Assembly: GCA_905214325.1 (NCBI GenBank)
Contig: CAJMLT010000007.1
Location: 1 to 50,447 of the forward strand
Direction: 5' to 3'
Length of the DNA stretch: 50,447 nucleotides
Origin: an uncultured bacterium
Lineage (GTDB): Bacteria > Actinomycetota > Coriobacteriia > Coriobacteriales > Eggerthellaceae
The notes under the pieces are model-generated. The model was not told the origin of the DNA, ran no database searches, and was given only the letters and a program-made list of their open reading frames with translations. Shown here piece after piece: positions 33,265 through 41,050 of this stretch (its first letter is position 1; each line of letters begins with the position of its first letter). The position numbers were made by a program, and so were the translations under genes.

Positions 33265-34533
33265 ATGGCACAGGAAATCATCATAGCGCGCGAAAGCGAC
33301 AACCTTATGGGCACCGTTGCGATAAGTGGTGCGAAGAATTCCGCTCTCAAATTGATCGCCGCCTCGCTGTTGGGCCAGGGAAAGTCGGTCCTTCACAACG
33401 TTCCCCATATCTCCGATATCGAGATCATGATAGAAGTACTGCGTAGCTTAGGTGCTACGGTGGAGCGCGACGGTCATTCCATCACCATCGACACCGAGCG
33501 GGTCGAAGGGTTTGAAACCCCCTACGAATTGGTTTCCAAGATGAGGGCCAGTATTTCGGTGCTGGGTCCCCTGATCGGTCGTTTCGGCTGCGCCCGCGTT
33601 GCGATGCCCGGCGGCTGCCAGATCGGTGCACGTAAGATAGATATGCACCTCAAGGTCCTCGAAGCGCTCGGTGTGCATTTCGAAAACGACCATGGCTACC
33701 TCTATGCTTCTTCACCCAAGGGGCTTCATGCGGCCGATGTTCTGCTGGAGTTTCCCAGTGTCGGCGCGACGGAGAATATGATGATGGCCGCAGTGACCGT
33801 GCAGGGTGTTTCCTCCATCGACAATGCGGCGCGTGAACCGGAGATCGTCGATCTCGCCAACATGCTCAACGCCATGGGGGCCCATGTCGAAGGCGCGGGT
33901 TCACCTACCATCGTCGTGCACGGGGTTTCCCTCGAGGATATGCATCCGTGTGATCATGCGGTTGTCGGAGACCGCATCGAGGCGGGTACGTTTCTTACCG
34001 GCGGTGCGTTATTGGGCGGACCTTTGACGGTGACCGGTGTAGATCCTTCTTTTCTCCGTATGGCCCTCATGAAATTCGAGGAAATGGGTTGCAAGGTATC
34101 CACGACATCCGACTCCATCACCATCGAGCGTGATGTGCCCCTACAGGCAATCGACATCCAAACGCTTCCGCACCCCGGATTCCCCACCGATCTTCAGGCC
34201 CAGTTCACACTGTTGGCTTCCGTAGCTCAGGGCAATTCGGTTATTTCGGAGAACATATTCGAGAACCGCTTCATGTTCGCCTCCGAGCTCAATCGTATGG
34301 GCGCCGAGATATCCATTGACGGGCATCATGCTTTGATTCAAGGAGTGGATACGTTGCAGGGTGCCCCCGTTTCCTCAACCGACCTGCGCGGCGGTGCAGC
34401 CTTGGTGCTGGCCGGTTTGGCGGCCGAAGGGGAGACTCACATCTACGACATCCATCATATCGATCGTGGTTACGAAGACTATGTCGGTAAGCTGCAGAGT
34501 CTCGGTGCGCAGGTGGAGCGCGTCAGTAGGTAG
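33265..34533 (+). CDS. murA: UDP-N-acetylglucosamine 1-carboxyvinyltransferase
   Basis: A 422-residue MurA, first committed step of peptidoglycan synthesis. K24-N25 in SGAKNSALK bind substrate, and PGGCQIGARKIDMH holds the catalytic C118, the residue alkylated by fosfomycin in sensitive enzymes; the cysteine is kept here. GAAGGTG precedes the ATG. The LCP-family gene follows 95 bases later. Confidence 0.96.
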   Translation: MAQEIIIARESDNLMGTVAISGAKNSALKLIAASLLGQGKSVLHNVPHISDIEIMIEVLRSLGATVERDGHSITIDTERVEGFETPYELVSKMRASISVLGPLIGRFGCARVAMPGGCQIGARKIDMHLKVLEALGVHFENDHGYLYASSPKGLHAADVLLEFPSVGATENMMMAAVTVQGVSSIDNAAREPEIVDLANMLNAMGAHVEGAGSPTIVVHGVSLEDMHPCDHAVVGDRIEAGTFLTGGALLGGPLTVTGVDPSFLRMALMKFEEMGCKVSTTSDSITIERDVPLQAIDIQTLPHPGFPTDLQAQFTLLASVAQGNSVISENIFENRFMFASELNRMGAEISIDGHHALIQGVDTLQGAPVSSTDLRGGAALVLAGLAAEGETHIYDIHHIDRGYEDYVGKLQSLGAQVERVSR

Positions 34534-34628
34534 AGAAGCACTTCGCCGCCCATCCGCCCATGGCGCTCGAAGATGGGTGCCACGGCAATTGCGGCGGTGA
34601 ATCGATATTCGATCAAGAGAGGTACACG

Positions 34629-36077
34629 GTGGCTAAGCGTCCTTCGTCACGTCGTTCGAAAAAATGGTCTTCTTCCATCGTGGGAACCCACGCTTCGTCG
34701 GGTGGGTCCCACGCTTCGTCACGCTCGTCGTTCTCCTTGCGCAAAAGCACGCCATCCCTCACTTCGCGTACGGCCGAAATTCACCAGATGCGCCCCAGTA
34801 CCCATTCCGTCGACGAGCGGACAGCGCGTCATCGAACGGGTCGCTCCCGTACCGAGGATTTCATGAAGAAGCGCCATCGTGTCAACATTCTGCTTGCGCT
34901 GGGCATCATCGTGGTGGTGCTGGGTGCGGCGTTCGGGCTGGGCTCGTGCGCCTTCCAGGCATCGGTGTCCTCCTCTCTGGCCCTTGATGATTCCGATGCC
35001 ACTTCCGCGCTCGTCGCTCCTGCCGCGGCCGATGACCCGTATTACGTTTTGGTGGCCGGGGTTTCCGATGATGGGCAGGCGAGCGTTGCGGCAAGTTATC
35101 TTTCATTGCTGCGCGTCGACCCCAAGAACAACACCATGGCTTTGGTCAACATACCCAACAATATAGCCGTCACGTATGCGAACAAGGAAGACGACATGCT
35201 TCGCGATGCTCTGCATGCCGGCGGTAATGCCGAGTTGATCAGGCGTGTTTCCGGCATCGCCAATGTGGATATCGCTCATTACGTGCGCATCAACGAAAGC
35301 GGATTCGTCTCTTTGGTCGATGGCCTCGGCGGTATCGACATCGACGTTACTCAGCGAGTGGATGATCCCATGGTGAGCTCTATCGTTTTGAGTGTCGGGC
35401 AGCAGACCCTCGACGGGCAGGCGGCATTGACCTATGTCAGCTCAACGAATTATCTGGAGGGTCGTACCGATCGGGCGGCTATTCAGGCGCAGGTTCTTTC
35501 GGCTCTGATCGAAAAAATCAGTGCCAAGAGCGGGTTGGACTTCGTGATGACCATAGATTCGCTTTCCCATGACATCAAAACCGATATGGATTACGCGAAG
35601 TTGGTCGCCTTAGGCGAGACATACGGTAAAACGGAGTCGTTGCCCATGGCCACCATGCCGGGGTCTCAGTCCGTCGTCGGCGATCAAACCTTCTTCTCGG
35701 TGAATTCGACTCGCTGGAATCAGATGCGCGAACAGTTCACTACGGGTAATGATCCCAATCTGTCGGTCGATACCAGCGGCATTGACAAGGCGGCGCTTTC
35801 CCTTGTCGTGCGCAACGGTTCGGGCACCGATGGGTTCGCCATCCAGGTTGCCGACAAGCTCACTGCCGCCGGATACGTCGTTCAGGACACCGGCAATGCG
35901 GACTCCTATGTCTACAATGAAACCCTCGTCATCTATAAGGATCAGGGTAATCAGGCAGCCGCTCAAGCCATTGTCGACGATCTCGGTGTGGGACGTGCGG
36001 TGTATGCCAGCGTCTATTATTCCCTGACTACGGACATCCAGGTCGTTGTCGGCAAAGACTGGAAACCCCTTAAATAG
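34629..36077 (+). CDS. LytR-CpsA-Psr (LCP) family protein with LytR_C domain
   Basis: A 482-residue membrane protein. Residues 1-80 are a Ser/Arg/His-rich cytosolic tail with a repeated THASSGGSHASS-like stretch, 85-107 is one membrane helix, and the extracellular part has an LCP domain (about 140-350) with the conserved arginine in GRTDRAAIQAQ, then a LytR_C domain (about 385-478). LCP proteins attach glycopolymers to peptidoglycan. GTG start at 34629 with AAGAGAGG upstream. It follows murA, which agrees with a wall role. Confidence 0.88.
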   Translation: MAKRPSSRRSKKWSSSIVGTHASSGGSHASSRSSFSLRKSTPSLTSRTAEIHQMRPSTHSVDERTARHRTGRSRTEDFMKKRHRVNILLALGIIVVVLGAAFGLGSCAFQASVSSSLALDDSDATSALVAPAAADDPYYVLVAGVSDDGQASVAASYLSLLRVDPKNNTMALVNIPNNIAVTYANKEDDMLRDALHAGGNAELIRRVSGIANVDIAHYVRINESGFVSLVDGLGGIDIDVTQRVDDPMVSSIVLSVGQQTLDGQAALTYVSSTNYLEGRTDRAAIQAQVLSALIEKISAKSGLDFVMTIDSLSHDIKTDMDYAKLVALGETYGKTESLPMATMPGSQSVVGDQTFFSVNSTRWNQMREQFTTGNDPNLSVDTSGIDKAALSLVVRNGSGTDGFAIQVADKLTAAGYVVQDTGNADSYVYNETLVIYKDQGNQAAAQAIVDDLGVGRAVYASVYYSLTTDIQVVVGKDWKPLK

Positions 36078-36127
36078 TCATTTCGTCCTTGCGTGGAACA
36101 TTTGTCCGTCACGGGTGTTTTCGGCTG

Positions 36128-36180
36128 TGAGATGCGGTAGAATCTCAAGCCCCGTGGAAGTGTTTTGCAATGCTTTCACG
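36128..36180 (+). promoter_or_regulatory. Promoter, palindrome and leader hairpin before the nfnA-like gene
   Basis: TGAGAT (36128-36133) and ATCTCA (36142-36147), eight bases apart, flank a TAGAAT -10 box (36138-36143), so a bound regulator would cover the promoter. A separate 8-bp hairpin, CGTGGAAG/CTTTCACG (36153-36180, one G-U), lies in the leader, 15 bases before the ribosome binding site. Confidence 0.45.
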
Positions 36181-36211
36181 TATATCATCGGTCAGCAGAA
36201 GGGAAGCTTAC

Positions 36212-37048
36212 GTGTATCCAATCATCGACACCTCGCCGCTTAATGCGGAAGTGACGAAGATGGTCATTTCCGCGCCCGCCATCGCGCGCAAGGTTCAACC
36301 GGGACAGTTCGTCTTGCTACGTATCGACGATCACGGAGAGCGCATTCCGCTTACCGTGCATGATTCGGATGCCGCAGCGGGAACGATCACGGTCATCTTT
36401 CAGGCGGTTGGCGCGACCACCATCGAGCTTTCCCGCTTGAAGTCGGGCGATACCCTTTCCGCTCTCGCCGGCCCGCTGGGTCTTCCCACTCATCTCGAAG
36501 GAGCTCGGCGTGCTTGCGTCATCGGCGGCGGCCTGGGTACGGCTATCGCGTTCCCGCAGGCGAAGTGGCTTCACGAACACGGAGCCGAAGTAGATGTCAT
36601 CACGGGTTTCCGTTCCAAGGATCTCGTGTTGCTCGAAGATGAATTCCGCCCCATCTGCGATCGTCTCATCATCATGACCGACGACGGTAGCAACGGTAAC
36701 AAGGGTCTGGTGACCGAAGCGCTGCAGCGTCGTATCGACGAAGGTGCCGACTATGATCTGGTTTTGGCTATCGGGCCGCTGATCATGATGAAGTTCGTCG
36801 CCGCAACCACCAAGCCCTATGGCATCAAAACCTATGTCTCCATGAATCCCATCATGATCGACGGAACGGGCATGTGCGGGGGTTGCCGCGTGCGCGTCGG
36901 TGACGAATATAAACATGCTTGCGTCGACGGTCCCGATTTCGATGGCCATTTGGTCGATTTCGATGAAGCCATGCGCCGCAATACCCAATTCCGCTCCTTT
37001 GAAGCTGAAGCGAAGGAACATGTATGTCGTCTGAAAGGTGGATGCTAG
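36212..37048 (+). CDS. NfnA-like FAD/[2Fe-2S] subunit of NADH-dependent ferredoxin:NADP reductase
   Basis: A 278-residue PyrK/NfnA-type flavoprotein. An FAD domain (residues 1-95) is followed by an NAD domain (CVIGGGLGTAIAFP near 102-115) and a C-terminal [2Fe-2S] site with C222, C225 and C237 (GTGMCGGCRVRV). D217 is placed where NfnA proteins use an aspartate as fourth ligand. The next gene encodes the matching large subunit, with start directly after this stop, so together they look like NfnAB, an electron-bifurcating transhydrogenase linking NADPH, NADH and ferredoxin. GTG start with AAGGGAAG upstream. A sulfide dehydrogenase role has been given to the same pair. Confidence 0.85.
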   Translation: MYPIIDTSPLNAEVTKMVISAPAIARKVQPGQFVLLRIDDHGERIPLTVHDSDAAAGTITVIFQAVGATTIELSRLKSGDTLSALAGPLGLPTHLEGARRACVIGGGLGTAIAFPQAKWLHEHGAEVDVITGFRSKDLVLLEDEFRPICDRLIIMTDDGSNGNKGLVTEALQRRIDEGADYDLVLAIGPLIMMKFVAATTKPYGIKTYVSMNPIMIDGTGMCGGCRVRVGDEYKHACVDGPDFDGHLVDFDEAMRRNTQFRSFEAEAKEHVCRLKGGC

Positions 37049-38494
37049 ATGGCAGCCGAGGTAAACAGACAGAAGGAGAAAACCCCCATCGCCGAGCAGG
37101 ATCCCTGTATCCGGTCGGCCAATTTCGACGAGGTGGCGCTCGGCTATACGCTCGAGGAAGCCATCAATGAGGCGAAGCGTTGTATTCATTGCCCTAAAAC
37201 CCCCTGTATCGACGGATGTCCCGTCGGTGTTCCCATCACGTCGTTCATCGCGGCATTGGCCGAGGGCGATGTCGCTCGTTCGTACGCCATCGTGAAAGCG
37301 AAGAATGCCCTTCCCGCCATCTGCGGACGTGTGTGTCCGCAGGAAAACCAATGCGAAGGCGTCTGTACGCGTGGTCGCAACGGCGAGCCCGTCGGTATCG
37401 GTCGTCTGGAGCGCTTCGTCGCCGATTGGGCGATGGAGCATCCTGAGGAAGCGGCGAGTGCGCTCGCTGCCGAATTGGCATCCGATGAAACCATCGATGA
37501 CGGTATCGATTATTCGGCTTTCAAGGTTGCTATGATCGGGTCGGGCCCCGCTTCGCTTACCTGTGCCGGCGAATTGGCTCGCCGCGGTGTGAAGGTTACG
37601 GTCTTCGAGGCGTTACATGAAGTGGGGGGCGTGCTGGTCTACGGTATTCCCGAGTTCCGTCTCCCCAAGGATCTGGTCGCGCGCGAAGTCGCCGAGATAG
37701 CCGACAACGGGGTCACCTTCGAAACCAATGCCGTCATCGGCAAGCTCTACGACATCGATGAGCTTATCGATGAGCGGGGATTCGATGCGGTGTTCGTGGG
37801 AACGGGCGCCGGTCTACCCACGTATCTGGGCATCGAAGGTGAAGCACTCAACGGCGTGTCCGTGGCGAATGAACTTCTGACGCGCGTGAATCTCATGAAG
37901 GCGTTCAAGTTCCCCGAATATGCGACCCCGGTTTATGCGGGTAAGCATTGTGTGGTCGTCGGTGGCGGTAATGTTGCCATGGATGCCGCACGTACAGCCA
38001 AGCGTCTCGGAGCCGATGTCACCATCGTGTATCGTCGTTCCTTCGAGGAGATGCCCGCCCGCGAAGAGGAAATTCATCATGCGCAGGAGGAGGGCATCAA
38101 GTTCTCCCTGCTCACCAATCCCGTTCGCGCCATCGGTGATGATGCGGGGTGGATCACCCAGCTCGAATGCGTTTCCATGGAATTGGGTGAGCCCGATGCT
38201 TCGGGCCGTCGCCGCCCCCAGGAAATTCCGGGGAGCAACTTCACCATGGAGTGCGACATGTTCATCATCGCGGTCGGCTCGAAGACCAACCCACTCATAG
38301 GGCAGACCACCGACGGACTCGATACCACTGCGCGTGGTCTCATCGTCACCGACGAGGAGACGGGTGTCACCTCGCGCCCCAACATCTTCGCGGGCGGCGA
38401 CGTTGCGACGGGTGCCGCCACCGTGATCTTGGCTATGGGCGCGGGTAAGAAAGCGGCTGCGGGAATAGTGTCCTACCTCAAAACCCTTGCGTGA
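37049..38494 (+). CDS. NfnB-like / GltD-type FAD and iron-sulfur large subunit
   Basis: A 481-residue protein like the glutamate synthase small subunit. The N-terminal domain has two iron-sulfur cysteine groups: C45, C48, C53, C57 and C92, C96, C102, C106. The FAD site is IGSGPASLTCAGEL (near 164) and the NADP site VVGGGNVAMDAART (near 306); the end carries FAGGDVATGAATVILAMGAGK. No glutamate synthase large subunit is near, and the partner is NfnA-like, so NfnB is favoured over GltD. It would take electrons from NADPH and bifurcate them. AAAGGTGG precedes the ATG. Confidence 0.87.
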   Translation: MAAEVNRQKEKTPIAEQDPCIRSANFDEVALGYTLEEAINEAKRCIHCPKTPCIDGCPVGVPITSFIAALAEGDVARSYAIVKAKNALPAICGRVCPQENQCEGVCTRGRNGEPVGIGRLERFVADWAMEHPEEAASALAAELASDETIDDGIDYSAFKVAMIGSGPASLTCAGELARRGVKVTVFEALHEVGGVLVYGIPEFRLPKDLVAREVAEIADNGVTFETNAVIGKLYDIDELIDERGFDAVFVGTGAGLPTYLGIEGEALNGVSVANELLTRVNLMKAFKFPEYATPVYAGKHCVVVGGGNVAMDAARTAKRLGADVTIVYRRSFEEMPAREEEIHHAQEEGIKFSLLTNPVRAIGDDAGWITQLECVSMELGEPDASGRRRPQEIPGSNFTMECDMFIIAVGSKTNPLIGQTTDGLDTTARGLIVTDEETGVTSRPNIFAGGDVATGAATVILAMGAGKKAAAGIVSYLKTLA

Positions 38495-38549
38495 GGGCGG
38501 GGTTTTGCACGGTGAATAGCGACACGTTTCGAAATTCGCAAAAACGTCC

Positions 38550-38576
38550 ACGTACCCGCGTCCTGCGGGTACGTTG
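38550..38576 (+). terminator. Hairpin after the Nfn-like pair
   Basis: ACGTACCCGC (38550-38559) and GCGGGTACGT (38565-38574) form a perfect 10-bp stem with a 5-base loop. The tail TGATTATAA is not a clean T-run. Confidence 0.6.
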
Positions 38577-38599
38577 ATTATAAGGGGGGATATTCGATC

Positions 38600-39904
38600 A
38601 TGATGACGGAAGAAGGGGCTTCGTTCGATCCGGTGTCCTACATCAACACCCCCCGTTGGCAAACGATGAACCTCGGGCTCGATCGCATACGGGAGCTTCT
38701 GGCCGGCTTGGGTGACCCCCAGGATTCTCTGCGTTTCGTGCACGTGGCGGGCACGAACGGTAAAGGTTCGACATGTGCTTTCCTAGCGCAGATTCTTCGT
38801 GAGGCAGGTTATCGGGTGGGGTTGTTCACCAGCCCCTATATCGTGCGCTTCGAAGAGCGTATCCGCATAGATGGCGCAGATATTTCCGCACAGGATCTTA
38901 TGAAAGCGACGCGTGAGGTCAAGGTGGTAGCCGATGCGATGTCCGATCATCCTACCGAATTCGAGCTGATGACCGCCGTCGCCTTTACGCATTTCGCGAA
39001 ACACTCTTGCGATATCGTGGTCGCGGAAGTGGGGTTGGGGGGTAGGTTGGATTCCACCAACGTCATATCCTCGGTCGAAGTTTCGGTCATCGCGCCCCTG
39101 TCTTTGGATCACTGCTCGTTGCTGGGTGACACCTTACCCGAAATAGCCACCGAAAAGGCGGGCATCATCAAGCGGGGAGTGCCTGTGGTGAGCGCGCTGC
39201 AGGAAGATTCGGCTCGAGACGTGTTGTCCCGTCGTGCCGAAGCCTGTCATGCGCCTTTGACGTTCGTCGATCCGAAGGCCCTACAAGGCGATAATACGTG
39301 TTTTTCCTATCGATCCCATAAGAACCTGAGTATCGCTTTCGCCGCGTTCTATCAGCGCTCCAATGCGGCCCTTGCCGTCGAGGTCATCGATTGTTTGCGC
39401 TCTTGTGGGTGGGCTATCCCCGAGGAGGCGCTTCGTGCGGGGCTGGCGCACACCTCGTGGCCCGGTCGTTTCGAAATCGTGCATCGAAGGCCCGTCGTCA
39501 TTCTCGACGGCGCGCACAACGGCGATGGTGCCCGCGTTCTGGCGGATTCGCTGGAGTGTTGTTATCCGGGCAAGAAGGCGTTGTTCGTCTTCGGTGTTTT
39601 GGCTGACAAGGATTATTCCGACATGGTGGCCTCTCTCTGCGACCTCGCCGAAGCCGTCATCTGTTTCGCACCTCCGAATCCCCGTGCTCTCGCTGCGTCC
39701 GATCTTGCCGACACATGGCGTCGTGTTCTGCGCGATGCATCCGAAACGGGTGTTCCCGTTTATGAAGAGGGCGGCATCCCTCAAGCTCTCGAGCGGGCGT
39801 TCGCCCTTGCCGACGAAGACGATATCGTCTGTGTTGCGGGTAGTCTGTATTCGCTGGGGGAGGTCAAGGGTGAACTGGATCGGTTGTTTCGCGCAGATGC
39901 GTAG
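38600..39904 (+). CDS. folC: Folylpolyglutamate synthase / dihydrofolate synthase
   Basis: A 434-residue Mur-ligase-family enzyme. The P-loop GTNGKGS is at 51-57 and the folate-enzyme motif LFTSPYIVRFEERI follows; EVGLGGRLDSTN and WPGRFE are further FolC signatures. It adds glutamates to folates, which keeps them in the cell for the fhs/fchA/folD branch. AAGGGGGG lies before the tandem ATG codons; the second ATG is equally possible. Confidence 0.94.
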   Translation: MMTEEGASFDPVSYINTPRWQTMNLGLDRIRELLAGLGDPQDSLRFVHVAGTNGKGSTCAFLAQILREAGYRVGLFTSPYIVRFEERIRIDGADISAQDLMKATREVKVVADAMSDHPTEFELMTAVAFTHFAKHSCDIVVAEVGLGGRLDSTNVISSVEVSVIAPLSLDHCSLLGDTLPEIATEKAGIIKRGVPVVSALQEDSARDVLSRRAEACHAPLTFVDPKALQGDNTCFSYRSHKNLSIAFAAFYQRSNAALAVEVIDCLRSCGWAIPEEALRAGLAHTSWPGRFEIVHRRPVVILDGAHNGDGARVLADSLECCYPGKKALFVFGVLADKDYSDMVASLCDLAEAVICFAPPNPRALAASDLADTWRRVLRDASETGVPVYEEGGIPQALERAFALADEDDIVCVAGSLYSLGEVKGELDRLFRADA

Positions 39905-40085
39905 CGGATATATGGGTATCGGTTTCGCTCCGGTGGGAAATGGGCGGACATCACCCGTTCCTTCATCGGCGTCCATGCGTGCCCCCCGTGTGCTTTCGTA
40001 AGCCTCCGTTTGTATCTCGGTACCCTTCCTGTGGACATTTGGTAATGCTCACCTTCACGCTCTGCCCCCTTTAGGGGCCTTGGGT

Positions 40086-40091
40086 TATACT
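40086..40091 (+). promoter_or_regulatory. -10 box of the SRP RNA gene
   Basis: TATACT, about 17 bases before the predicted RNA 5' end. A GCCCC/GGGGC inverted repeat (40064-40078) sits where the -35 region would be. Confidence 0.45.
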
Positions 40092-40107
40092 GGTTCGCGG
40101 TACATGA

Positions 40108-40212
40108 GTATTTCGAATGGGCTTGGGCGGCGCCAAGTTCCGAACCTGGTCAGGTCCGGGAGGAAGCAGCCATAAGGGACCGCTGACGAGCGCCCTCGCC
40201 TATTCGGAATAC
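40108..40212 (+). ncRNA. ffs: Signal recognition particle RNA, small bacterial type
   Basis: The core GGTCAGGTCCGGGAGGAAGC and CAGCC of domain IV is exact, including the GGAG tetraloop and the asymmetric loop that bind Ffh. The ends pair as a long rod: GTATTTCGAATGGGC with GCCTATTCGGAATAC, with G-U pairs. About 105 bases long, without the Alu domain. The RNA targets membrane and secreted proteins with Ffh and FtsY. Exact ends are estimated. Confidence 0.95.
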
Positions 40213-40228
40213 TTAATTTATGTAAAGG

Positions 40229-40990
40229 ATGAAACTCTTGGACCTCATCAATTTCTTCGTCGGATTATTGCAAGATCCTCGAGCCGCCATAGCCGGATGG
40301 ATTCTCACTCTCGGTTCCGTGTGGGTCTATACCCCGCTTTTCCTCATCGTGTTCGTGGAAACGGGTTTGGTTTTCTTTCCCTTTCTCCCTGGTGACTCAC
40401 TGCTTTTCGCGGCAGGTGTATTCTCCGCCAACGGTGGCGGACTGAACGTCGGGGTGACGCTGGTGGTGTTCTACGTCGCGGCTATTCTGGGTAACACCTC
40501 GAACTATTGGATCGCCCGCTTCTTCGGCAAGCGCATCATCGACTCCGGTCGCGTGAAGGCGCTCACTCCCGAACGCATGGCGAAGCTCGATCATTTCTTC
40601 GAACGTTATGGTGGGCTGACCATCGTCATTACGCGTTTCATGCCCTTTTTCCGTACCTTTGCTCCGTTCATCGCGGGCACGGGTCATATGAACTTCGCTA
40701 AATTCACCTTCTTCAATGCGGTGGGCGGCATCTCCTGGGTCAGCTTGTTCGTATTGGTGGGTTACTTCTTCGGAGGTATTCCGTTCGTGCAGGACCATTT
40801 TGAGATCATCGTGCTCGGCATCGTGGCCGTATCGGTTGCTCCGGCTTTCATCGGTGTCATCAAAGGTGCTTTGGCCGCCCGTAAAAGTGGTACGCGGGAC
40901 TTTCAGGTCGAGACCGCCATCGAAGCGGAGCGTATGATGCGCGGCAAACACGCACGCGAGGACGATTCTTCGGACGCGAAACATTCGTAG
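40229..40990 (+). CDS. DedA-family membrane protein
   Basis: A 253-residue DedA/SNARE-associated protein with about five hydrophobic segments. FFPFLPGDSLLFAAG near 48-62 and RFMPFFRTFAPFIAGTGHM near 130-148 are the family motifs, each in a re-entrant region. Bacterial members are linked to lipid carrier recycling and membrane homeostasis. The last 35 residues are cytosolic and charged. AAAGG abuts the ATG at 40229, so the TTG at 40238, eight bases further, may be the true start. Confidence 0.88.
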   Translation: MKLLDLINFFVGLLQDPRAAIAGWILTLGSVWVYTPLFLIVFVETGLVFFPFLPGDSLLFAAGVFSANGGGLNVGVTLVVFYVAAILGNTSNYWIARFFGKRIIDSGRVKALTPERMAKLDHFFERYGGLTIVITRFMPFFRTFAPFIAGTGHMNFAKFTFFNAVGGISWVSLFVLVGYFFGGIPFVQDHFEIIVLGIVAVSVAPAFIGVIKGALAARKSGTRDFQVETAIEAERMMRGKHAREDDSSDAKHS

Positions 40991-41050
40991 TTTCCACCTG
41001 GGTCGGCGCTTATAGCCATCACCATCGGAAAAACGGGGAGTAGGCAGATC

